20,719 nt of DNA. Source: a virus. Numbering within the stretch: the first letter of the stretch is position 1; each line of letters opens with the position of its first letter. The notes below the pieces were generated by a model. That model saw only the letters and a program-made list of their open reading frames with translations, ran no database searches and was not told where the DNA came from. Positions 15,101-20,719 of the stretch are shown here, one piece after another. The stretch lies in the IMG/VR virus record IMGVR_UViG_3300029953_000173, positions 1-20,719 of that record; one strand, written 5' to 3'. Both the position numbers and the translations under genes were made by a program.

Positions 15101-15538
15101 GCCGGCACCGAGCATCGCTGCGGTGGGAGCGAGGCCCTCTGTGGCAGCGCGGGGGAGATCGTGAAAGAACTGGCCGTAGTTTCCCTGTTTTAGGGCGCCA
15201 GCTTCGTCGGTGGGGACGTATCCTTTCGGGGCTGCTGTAGCTCCCTCAAGGGTTTTCCCAAAGGAGGCCACCGAAGGGAGCCCTACGGCTGTCCCCACGG
15301 TGTCGAGCGTGTTTCCGAGGCCTGTCGCGGCGTTGTGCAGGCCATATCCGGCGGCGCCCGTGAAGGACGTGTCGGAGGGTGGCGTAGCAGCAGGAGCTGG
15401 CGAGGAAGCGTTCGTAGCCTGCATTGAGGCCTTCACTTCGTCAACCTGCGCCTGCTGATCGTCTGGTGACATATTCTCCAGGCCGTCGATGTTCACGTTG
15501 GCGATATGATCGCCCATGTCGATGGCAACGGTGGCCAT
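12194..15538 (-). CDS. large internal virion (DNA ejection) protein with duplicated module
   Basis: An 1114-aa Ala/Gly/Asn/Pro-rich protein, the largest in the window. Residues about 131-300 are Ala/Gly-rich amphipathic and hydrophobic stretches (for example AAMLGAGALAP, AVGLTAAALNLG) like the membrane-active regions of podovirus ejection proteins. Residues 301-480 form a mostly helical domain. Residues 532-869 hold two diverged copies of a module of about 160 residues, preceded by a partial copy. The C-terminus (about 935-1114) is helical and ends in a basic HPKG. I infer it is packed in the head and ejected into the host envelope, as large internal proteins of podoviruses are. ATG 15538 has AAGGAAA upstream; that site overlaps the TAA of the preceding gene (TAAGGAAA). 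Confidence 0.75.
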   Translation of the reverse strand: MATVAIDMGDHIANVNIDGLENMSPDDQQAQVDEVKASMQATNASSPAPAATPPSDTSFTGAAGYGLHNAATGLGNTLDTVGTAVGLPSVASFGKTLEGATAAPKGYVPTDEAGALKQGNYGQFFHDLPRAATEGLAPTAAMLGAGALAPEGAATAGAVGLTAAALNLGNNVKAAAQNNGDAAPSTEDFVRGGLATAADAGLAAVGLGKIGPGRALLEAAPTLARPFVGAALDAGAGAATDAANQLATSAGTKNGPAFDPYAVANAGIQAGAARAASLIPELAAVGIKAGADSYMTSQAADPVNDAHAQAIVAADNAMKQAQAGAAAVKGDTSPFAAANAAKQTLTKDTLATVASLKQNGAIDAAQARQLSWIFSGPAATHNNTITDGLLQNIRSIGLPDDIVDGLVHNAQTLDVLSTQSIQKKGAGFFANVGGTVATGLAAAHAAMHGNMAELAAIGIGHRQVGGLGSAVGGALDNVFGTSQPALTYQANKARLMVGSAPVQDPTQINSNIRAAYAPGPAIKDTPPPASPDIDAAWNKATGGSYRAPNGDPWSASDQAKADLAKQKFYAGVPPVGAGSDPLADQLDREVGGKKGTDYFPQPGESPDLDNQSADFQANVQRIAASRAAFANRIANRKVDPDWLAQTSLNKAALSNQAKLTASLGAPVPNPAVSDTATDAAVHNAGAQAARIATQAAAPAEPTPPNVQGQIDAAWAANTPKPAKVPTGDPWASQDLTAAGAQQRAAEYLAGMALPGSGGDPLSKTPTLQPSGLPDASADLDGQAQAQQAKVLQIARTRQQLKNAEGARNANPTVLAQNLVDRAALSNQTKLTAGTTTPTANPLVSDTAVDATLNNAVKGARSIMAQASDGQADPITGVRPNLVPVNTPLDRNNNPLRAPQPAPAQPPAPTATPAPANVLNDPVAASVGIPQASSAPGLDTPAMTANKLEGYLANGNPAHTRGAVHAAIRAAFPDAATALIAHGEAGGGIDPAAAKLIQAKLNSKAPSGNTPEGNNGPVANPLAYQGAIENARATTMKQIDRVNASDLPPDVKTATANGLQDVLNTHASDPAANVAAKAAARDTHLNTIADAHHRAKAAKFFTARMMSHGPRHPKG
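12941..13414 (-). repeat. second copy of the internal protein module (residues 709-866)
   Basis: The order QIDAAW, GDPW, GGDPL, VLAQNL, RAALSNQTKLTA, NPLVSDTAVDA mirrors the first copy, about 177 residues downstream. DNA of the two copies has diverged, so it is an old duplication kept at protein level. Confidence 0.85.
13445..13945 (-). repeat. first copy of the internal protein module (residues 532-698)
   Basis: Landmarks in order are DIDAAW (532), GDPW (550), GSDPL (578), WLAQTSLNKAALSNQAKLTA (642-661), NPAVSDTATDA (669-679). A half copy (LTYQANKARL...VQDPTQINSNIRAA, residues 486-515) precedes it. Confidence 0.85.
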
Positions 15539-15547
15539 GGAGTTTCC

Positions 15548-17698
15548 TTACTGCTGCTGGGTGGGTGTGGTGCCGACTATTTGGAACTTCGTCCCACTCT
15601 TCGTTACGTTCCACTTACCGGACTGGTCTTTGGAAACGGTAGGCCCTGAGCCGATCTGATCAACGTAGGGTGCGTCCTGTTTGGCTTTCCAGGCGTCGAA
15701 AGCGCCGGGTGATGTCCGTAAGGCGTTCTGCTGTTCCACTGGGGTTCCGCGCCACGCTTTGTAGACGTCGAGCTGGTGCTGAGCGGCCTGCTGCGCGGGC
15801 GCAACGAGAGCGCCGATCGCCTTCGGGTCGGTGTCGATGCTCGCAAGCTGGCCCTTGAAGAAGTCGAACTCCTTCTGGTTTCGGACAGCAACGCCCTTCG
15901 CGTTGGCGAAGCCGCCGCTGGTTACCTGCTTGCCCCACGCGTCCGCGATTTGGGCGCTGGATGCGTCGGCCGGGCCGAGACCGAGTTCGGTGGCCATATA
16001 CCTCTTGAACTGCTGCGCAAGTTGGGGGCCGGCGGCTGCCTGCGGGTCTGAGGCGACCTTCTGGAAGTTGGCGATGGTCTGCAACTTCTCGGCGGCAGGG
16101 ACACCTGCGTGGACGATGTTGTCGATGGCGTCTCCAGAGTCCTTTACGGTATCCGCCGCGAGGGTTTGGTTTCCCTTCGTGGTTCCGCTGATCTGCCCCT
16201 GAACGACCGCAGAACGATTGGCGGCGTTGGAAGTCTGCGCCGTCTGTCCCTGCATTGGACGGTAGGAAGTCTGTCCCGAGGTGGGGTCGATGAACTCCTG
16301 CAGGTCGGGACCGCCGTTCGTTCCCATCGTGATCTTGCCGGTCGGCTTCGGCTGCATCTTCATCCCGAGCACCAGATTCTGGTTCTGCATCTGGGCGTTC
16401 GCGCGCGCCTGCGCGATAACGTCCGTCTGATACTTCAGGTTGTTCGATCGGTCCTGGGCTTTAAGGTTCGACAGGTTCGTCATCCCCTGTCCAAGGCCTT
16501 GTCCGAGGGTTCGCGCCCCTGCCAGACCTGCACCCATCGCCAGCAGCCGGTCGCTGAGCGTTGAGCGATACATGGACGGATCGAGCGTCGGAATACCGAT
16601 CGCCGCCATCTGCGGGTCCTGCGGAGGAATGTTTCCGCCGCGATCTTCCGGCATGGAGTTGGCGTTCGGGCCGCCGGGAAGGTTGCCGTTCCCAGGGAGA
16701 GGAATGGCGGGTGGTATGGCGCCGCTGGTGGGCGAACCAGGAGAGCCCGCGCCGGGTTGTCCGTAGCGTTGGAGCCCCGTGGCCACACCAGATGCGTAGA
16801 CTGACGGATCGAGGGTAGAGTTTCGGTTTTCCTGGCGCCCGATGCCCTGGACAACGCTTTGCAGCAACTGAGGCTGTTTGAGCTGGTCTAGCGACAGTGG
16901 GGTGTTCGGATCGACGCCGACAAAGGTTCCGAGGTTCTTACCGTAGGCTACGGGGTCGTTTTTTCCGTCGCCCTTTGGCGCCCACACGGCGGCGAGCTGG
17001 TTCAGGCTGATCTGTCCGCCATTTTCGCGGGCCTTTGAGAGGACGTTCTGAGCCGCCGCAGATACACCATTCTCAGGCGTGTCGAAGCCGGCATAGCCTC
17101 CGCTAGAGCCTACCTTACCAACCCACGGAACGCCGTTGTCGCGGACATTCCCGACGTTGTTCTTAACGGAATCTATCGTGGCGGGGGCGTCGGATGGGGC
17201 GGTCGGGGCGGATGGAGCGGGAGAGGCGGATGAGGGGCCGTTTGGACCAACGGGGCCGGGGCCCATCCCTTGGAGAGCTGCTGGCGGGATCGGTGTGCTG
17301 GGAGCATCCGTCGCGGCCGGAGCGTTCACCGGAGGAACATTCGCCATCACCGATCCGACGTTGGCCGGCGGTGCGTCTGGATCGGTGGCGGTCGAGAACT
17401 TCCCAGAGGTGAGAAGGTTCGTCGCGCCGTTCGCTATTGATGTGCCGAGCTTGCTCGCCTTGTCCCAATCGAGGCCGCCGTCGGAGTTTCCAAGGAGGCT
17501 GGGGTTATTGATCATGGCTGAGCTGATCGGCGTGATGGGTTCTGGGCCCGCCCCCGGCAGTCCCGCTGATGGGGAAGCTGGTGTGGAAACACCCAATGCG
17601 GGTGCCGGGGGAGGTGCCGTCGAGGCAGAATCGTCCGGTGCCAGCACGAAGCCGCTAGTGGGCGGATCATAGACCACCGAGGACATCGAGTCGGACAT
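15548..17698 (-). CDS. internal virion protein with virion lysozyme-like domain
   Basis: A 716-aa protein starting at ATG 17698. The frame stays open upstream to 18166, but that part is a shadow of the preceding gene. Residues 1-180 are Pro/Ala/Ser-rich and disordered. Residues about 184-312 resemble the phage structural peptidoglycan hydrolase family (RNNNPGN...FDTPEHG...RWAPP..ND...Y): here NVRDNGVPWVGKVG, GGYAGFDTPENGVSA, LAAVWAPKGDGKNDPVAYGK, VGVDPNTPLSL and a GRQEN helix. After it comes a Pro/Gly linker, a Gly/Gln-rich segment (about 385-445) and a helical C-terminus. The likely role is local cell-wall digestion during DNA entry. It sits among ejection proteins, 34 bases after the 474-aa gene. 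The opening motif is altered compared with the family, so enzymatic activity is unproven. Confidence 0.75.
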   Translation of the reverse strand: MSDSMSSVVYDPPTSGFVLAPDDSASTAPPPAPALGVSTPASPSAGLPGAGPEPITPISSAMINNPSLLGNSDGGLDWDKASKLGTSIANGATNLLTSGKFSTATDPDAPPANVGSVMANVPPVNAPAATDAPSTPIPPAALQGMGPGPVGPNGPSSASPAPSAPTAPSDAPATIDSVKNNVGNVRDNGVPWVGKVGSSGGYAGFDTPENGVSAAAQNVLSKARENGGQISLNQLAAVWAPKGDGKNDPVAYGKNLGTFVGVDPNTPLSLDQLKQPQLLQSVVQGIGRQENRNSTLDPSVYASGVATGLQRYGQPGAGSPGSPTSGAIPPAIPLPGNGNLPGGPNANSMPEDRGGNIPPQDPQMAAIGIPTLDPSMYRSTLSDRLLAMGAGLAGARTLGQGLGQGMTNLSNLKAQDRSNNLKYQTDVIAQARANAQMQNQNLVLGMKMQPKPTGKITMGTNGGPDLQEFIDPTSGQTSYRPMQGQTAQTSNAANRSAVVQGQISGTTKGNQTLAADTVKDSGDAIDNIVHAGVPAAEKLQTIANFQKVASDPQAAAGPQLAQQFKRYMATELGLGPADASSAQIADAWGKQVTSGGFANAKGVAVRNQKEFDFFKGQLASIDTDPKAIGALVAPAQQAAQHQLDVYKAWRGTPVEQQNALRTSPGAFDAWKAKQDAPYVDQIGSGPTVSKDQSGKWNVTKSGTKFQIVGTTPTQQQ

Positions 17699-17705
17699 GG
17701 AAGGT

Positions 17706-17711
17706 TCCTTT
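17706..17711 (-). promoter_or_regulatory. ribosome binding site fixing the start of the 716-aa gene
   Basis: AAAGGA on the minus strand, seven bases before ATG 17698. It decides against the much longer upstream frame, which overlaps the 474-aa gene. Confidence 0.75.
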
Positions 17712-17732
17712 GAGGTTTTCTCAGGAATACTT

Positions 17733-19157
17733 TCAGTATTGCTGAGAGGGAAAGGTAGAGTTAATCGGGGTGTATTGAGTGGCACTGTTCGTCGGGATTT
17801 GCTCCGACCAAGGGTTTTGGCCACCTCCTCCAAATAGGTTTGATAAGAGCCCTCCTCCGGAGGAGCCGGAGGGCCCGCCAGCGAACAGAGAAGCAGCGCC
17901 AAGAGCGCCACCCAATACCGTGGTGAACGGATTTGCCTGCTGGGTCTGCGTGGAGTTGGACTCGCCCGTAGTGTTACCACCCCAGTTACTCGCGCCCACA
18001 ACCCCGTAGTAATTGTCGAGGACGCCCTGCTGGTAGGTGTTCTGGCCCTGCCACTGATCATATTGATTGGTGAGCCCCTCCTGTGCTCCCTGCTGCTGGA
18101 GACCACCTGCGGCAGCGCCGAGTTGGTAGTTCCCCTCAGCGAGGTTCTGGCCCTCGGAGGCCGCATTGAGACCCAGCTCAGTGCCTTGCGCGAGCTGCGC
18201 GTTACCGGCGAGCTGCGTCTGCGCGTTTAGGCCTTCATAGCCCAGGGTGGAACCCAACGCGGACGTTGCAGCGTTGTTCTGCATGTTCTGCGTGGCGAGG
18301 TTGTTCGCCTGCTGGTTCTCTGCGATCCCGGCGTTCTCGCTGATGCCATTCTCGGCACCGGAAAGCTGCGCGGAAAGACCGACGTTGCGCTCGTTCGCGG
18401 CCGTCGAGAGGCCGGTGTTGAACGCGTTGTTGTCGATGCTACTGTCAGCGTTGCCGACGGCGAGGGCAGCGTTATACGTGTCCGCCCCTTGGATTGCGCC
18501 GGCACGAGAGCTGTTCTCACCGCCGTTGATCGAGGCAGCTTGGTTCAGTCCCGGAAGCGTCGAGGTAGTCAGCGTGTGGTCGATCGCGCCGTTCGCCTGC
18601 TGCAAAGCCTGCTGAATGGGCGAGGAGTTCATATACTGGCCCGCGTCGGTAGCGAGCTGCTGCGTTGGGTCCGTCGCCGCTTCGTTAATGGCGTTGTTCA
18701 ACTGCGTGTTATAGCCGGCGATGTTATTCGCCCCCGCAATCGCGGCGCCATTCAACGCGGTGGTGAGACCCCCACTGATGGCGGTCCCCTGGCCGGCGGC
18801 GGCGCCGTTCAATTCACCAATGTTCGCGGCGTTCGGGCCGGCGGTTCCCTGGGCGAGCTGAGCAGCGTTCTGGTCGTATTGGCTGGTGCCGTTCAGATAT
18901 GAGTTGGCGGTGTTGCCAACTGAATTGACTGCGGCGGCTCCTTGGCCCTGAGTGTATCCCAACGCGCTGGCTTCTGTTTCTTGCTGGCCTGCGTTCTGAC
19001 CGGCGACGTAGTTCCCCGTGTAGGGGCCGGAAGCCATCCGGTTGTCGAAGATGTCTTGTGCGTTGGTGAACGCGTTGGTGATCTGGCTGGCTTGCGGCGC
19101 CCACGGAGAAGTCTGCTGGGCCGTCTTACCGGAGGTAGTGGTTGTCGAATCGCCCAT
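17733..19157 (-). CDS. internal virion protein, Asn/Gln/Ala/Gly-rich, almost without basic residues
   Basis: A 474-aa protein. After an N-terminal TTTTSGKTAQQTSPWAPQ motif, common at the start of podovirus internal proteins, the rest is Asn/Gln/Ala/Gly-rich and mostly helical by pattern. A hydrophobic glycine-rich segment (about 409-446, TVLGGALGAASLFAGG and GGGLLSNLFGGGG) precedes a polar tail. I count one Lys, three Arg, one His and no Cys, against nearly 30 acidic residues. The composition, glycine-rich segment and place in a run of ejection-protein genes suggest a protein packed with the DNA and released into the host envelope. The start ATG lies 32 bases inside the GNAT-like gene, with GAGG ten bases upstream. 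Function is inferred. Confidence 0.7.
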   Translation of the reverse strand: MGDSTTTTSGKTAQQTSPWAPQASQITNAFTNAQDIFDNRMASGPYTGNYVAGQNAGQQETEASALGYTQGQGAAAVNSVGNTANSYLNGTSQYDQNAAQLAQGTAGPNAANIGELNGAAAGQGTAISGGLTTALNGAAIAGANNIAGYNTQLNNAINEAATDPTQQLATDAGQYMNSSPIQQALQQANGAIDHTLTTSTLPGLNQAASINGGENSSRAGAIQGADTYNAALAVGNADSSIDNNAFNTGLSTAANERNVGLSAQLSGAENGISENAGIAENQQANNLATQNMQNNAATSALGSTLGYEGLNAQTQLAGNAQLAQGTELGLNAASEGQNLAEGNYQLGAAAGGLQQQGAQEGLTNQYDQWQGQNTYQQGVLDNYYGVVGASNWGGNTTGESNSTQTQQANPFTTVLGGALGAASLFAGGPSGSSGGGLLSNLFGGGGQNPWSEQIPTNSATQYTPINSTFPSQQY

Positions 19158-19461
19158 GGTTGAGGGGCCTCATGAAAAAGGGAGCTAGCTCACCTCGCTG
19201 ATTGGTGACGACGCCGTCAGGCACGAAGCCGTGGGCGAGCAGGAACTTCGGAAGGTTCGGTCGGTCTGGAGGGACGACCACGAACAGCGGGACGCCAATC
19301 AGCGCGTGCGCCGCGTCGATGTCTTTACGAAACTGTCGTGCGCTCTTCGCGGTCCACTTGCGGACGTGAACATGGACGATCTGGTGCCCTGTTGGCGCAA
19401 GTTCGCTGGTCACCGTGTATTCCGGCCGCGTGATGACCGGGACGCCTCGGAGTGCAGCCAT
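19126..19461 (-). CDS. GNAT-like small protein in tail/ejection region
   Basis: A 111-aa protein. The strand-helix-strand run IVHVHVRKWTAKSARQFRKD, PLFVVVPPDRP, then KFLLAHGFVPDGVV resembles the C-terminal half of a GNAT acetyltransferase, in which a helix precedes an xxGF turn. It is too short for a full GNAT fold and shows no clear acetyl-CoA loop (R/Q-x-x-G-x-G/A). Similar small proteins sit next to internal virion proteins in T7-like and other podoviruses and may have lost catalysis. A GAGGT Shine-Dalgarno precedes the ATG, six bases after the upstream stop, and the gene overlaps the 474-aa gene by 32 bases. Confidence 0.6.
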   Translation of the reverse strand: MAALRGVPVITRPEYTVTSELAPTGHQIVHVHVRKWTAKSARQFRKDIDAAHALIGVPLFVVVPPDRPNLPKFLLAHGFVPDGVVTNQRGELAPFFMRPLNHGRFDNHYLR

Positions 19462-19467
19462 GTTACC

Positions 19468-19749
19468 TCAGGGGAAGGCGACCCACGTTTGTGTGGCCGC
19501 GTTGTATTGCACCCACGCGTCCCCCGACTGGCCCGTAAGGGGCTGCCAGGGAGCACGGGAGAGTCGGATCATTCCGTCTCCGAGGGCGGTGGGGGGTTTC
19601 GTGGCGACGGCGGGGATGAAGATCAGCATTGTGGCAATCGAGGTAGCGATGTTCGCCAACTCGCTCTGCAAATACTGCCCATCCCCGCCTTCCAGGATGG
19701 GTATGGACGTCCGAACGAAGCCCTTCGGCGCAAGGATGGGAGTTGCCAT
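19468..19749 (-). CDS. small tail-associated protein of unknown function
   Basis: A 93-aa protein. The start is placed at ATG 19749, which overlaps the nozzle gene stop as TAATG; a start five codons further upstream would overlap more. Residues 22-45 (DGQYLQSELANIATSIATML) look like a helix, and the C-terminal half (DGMIRLSRAPWQPLTGQSGDAWVQYNAATQTW) reads as a small beta module that I recall as frequent in phage tail-region proteins, in which DGxIRxAxG..W.PGSG is followed by an aromatic-rich strand. No activity is known to me. The position between nozzle and ejection genes suggests a tail role. Confidence 0.65.
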   Translation of the reverse strand: MATPILAPKGFVRTSIPILEGGDGQYLQSELANIATSIATMLIFIPAVATKPPTALGDGMIRLSRAPWQPLTGQSGDAWVQYNAATQTWVAFP

Positions 19750-20719
19750 TATCTTGTGCCCCAAGGAGTGACGTCGAGGTCGAAACCTTCGATGTTGAAG
19801 TCAAGCTGAGCCGTTGTGCCGAACTGCACGGCGAGGTATCGGCCACCTGATCGCATATCAACGTGATAGTTGATCTCAGGATTGAACGGGAGCGGCGAGC
19901 CCCACTTAACGACACCTGACGGCGTCATGGAGTAGCCGATCTTAATGTTGATCGCTGCGTTGCGATACAGCTCGATCAGGGGGAACATACGCCGCGCGAC
20001 TTTATACGTGTGCGTGTCGGAGCCCACCTGCTCCATGTCAATTCCGGTGCGCTGGACGAACGATAGGCCGTTGCGCAGGGGGTCGTATGGATAGTTGAGC
20101 TTCCCGAGGTTCACGAAGTCATAGGCCACGATGGCTGGCGTGGGAATTAGGTTATTCCCCGTGGTGACGGGGCGGGAGACCCCAACGCAGGTCTGAGTGT
20201 AGCTGTTCTGGTCGCTGAAGTAGCTTCCGCCGACTGTGGCATAAGTGATAGTGCTCGACTCGGTCGCATAGGTCGGGATCGTCTCGATATTGACCAGGGT
20301 TGTCTGCGGGACGTTCGGGAGATCGACGAAGGACCATGTGTCGGTGGTCACGGAATAGACAGCGCCTCGGTTGGCGTATGTCGTTCCTGAGAGGTTCTGA
20401 AAGAACTCCGTTCCCGTGCCTGAAGGGTAAGCGAAGGTGATCTCGTTCAGCGCGGGATTGTAGCTGACGTAGCACGCCTCGGTGTTGTTCGTGTCGAGCG
20501 CCGAGTAGACGGTCTCGCGGTTGCGGCCGTCGAGGATGCTCTGCTTCGAGACGCCGTCGTGAACATAGACGTCGGTAGGGCCGAACACATAGTGCCGGCC
20601 CTCAACCTCCACGGCGCAGTTGGGCGAGATCATCCCGCCTTCGCTGAAGAGCCGTTGGAAGTCAAAGATGAAGTTGTCGCCGGAAGGCGTCATGCCCCAT
20701 ATCTGGTTCTCGGAATAGA
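19749..20719 (-). CDS. tail nozzle/stopper-like protein, C-terminal part (P22 gp10 / T7 gp12-type)
   Basis: The frame is open to the right edge (YSENQIWG precedes the first in-window Met), so the gene is cut and only the last 322 residues are seen. The segment GGMISPNCAVEVEGRHYVFGPTDVYVHDG, followed by YVSYNPALNEITFAYPSG and NRGAVYSVTTDTWSFVDLPNV, shows the repeated strand pattern of a beta-propeller or tubular tail protein. The end, GGRYLAVQFGTT..LDFNIEGFDLDVTPWG, is typical of podovirus tail nozzle/stabilisation proteins. It would form the distal tail tube that closes the head after packaging. It is the first gene seen in the operon; any promoter lies outside the window. Confidence 0.72.
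   Translation of the reverse strand, partial: YSENQIWGMTPSGDNFIFDFQRLFSEGGMISPNCAVEVEGRHYVFGPTDVYVHDGVSKQSILDGRNRETVYSALDTNNTEACYVSYNPALNEITFAYPSGTGTEFFQNLSGTTYANRGAVYSVTTDTWSFVDLPNVPQTTLVNIETIPTYATESSTITYATVGGSYFSDQNSYTQTCVGVSRPVTTGNNLIPTPAIVAYDFVNLGKLNYPYDPLRNGLSFVQRTGIDMEQVGSDTHTYKVARRMFPLIELYRNAAINIKIGYSMTPSGVVKWGSPLPFNPEINYHVDMRSGGRYLAVQFGTTAQLDFNIEGFDLDVTPWGTR

Noticed and set aside
11742-16360. Shared KMQPKP between the 201-aa and 716-aa proteins as evidence of common origin
   Set aside because: Six residues in low-complexity context with no flanking similarity; probably chance.
17699-18166. N-terminal extension of the 716-aa protein up to 872 aa
   Set aside because: It would overlap the 474-aa gene for over 400 bases with Arg/Ser/Pro-rich shadow sequence; a good ribosome binding site exists at 17706-17711.

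Overview
The window is a stretch of about 20.7 kb from a tailed phage or prophage, GC-rich by eye (roughly 60%). It is dominated by one long minus-strand operon of virion genes. The major capsid protein, adaptor and portal resemble the SU10-type podovirus set. With a P22 gp10-like tail protein and several Ala/Gly/Gln-rich internal (ejection) proteins, this points to a short-tailed phage. The GTA/HP1-like 3-TM holin and the base composition suggest a proteobacterial host, possibly an alphaproteobacterium. No host marker, integrase or tRNA is visible, so host and lifestyle are inference.

Minus strand, in transcription order from the right edge: the C-terminal part of a tail nozzle/stopper-like protein (cut by the window edge); a 93-aa tail-associated protein; a GNAT-like 111-aa protein; three internal virion protein candidates (474, 716 and 1114 aa), the 716-aa one carrying a virion lysozyme-like domain and the 1114-aa one a duplicated module of about 160 residues; a 201-aa protein with a Pro/Gly/Met tail; small and large terminase; portal; a small helical protein; scaffold; major capsid protein; an intrinsic terminator; a 93-aa beta-rich protein (decoration candidate); a 98-aa conserved-type protein; head-tail adaptor; a lysine-free Ala/Ser/Thr rod protein; a SPRY-like/Asp-box receptor-binding candidate; a small coiled-coil/TM protein; and a holin.

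The first 453 bases hold the end of an opposing plus-strand unit: the tail of an HExxH metallopeptidase-like gene and a putative small lipoprotein. The two units converge on a near-symmetrical bidirectional terminator at 470-525.

Genes are packed tightly. Six junctions, five on the minus strand and one on the plus strand, use the same one-base TAATG stop/start overlap, and scaffold, capsid and adaptor use TTG or GTG starts with good Shine-Dalgarno sites. The order is rearranged relative to common podovirus maps: nozzle and ejection proteins lie upstream of the terminase, while adaptor and fibres follow the capsid. The least ordinary features are the modular repeat in the 1114-aa ejection protein, a short motif repeated at both ends of the scaffold, the extreme composition of two virion proteins, the separately encoded rod and tip genes, and the terminator placed between the capsid gene and its neighbour. 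I saw no CRISPR array, reverse transcriptase, defence system or insertion sequence. No gene-free stretch exceeds 300 bases.
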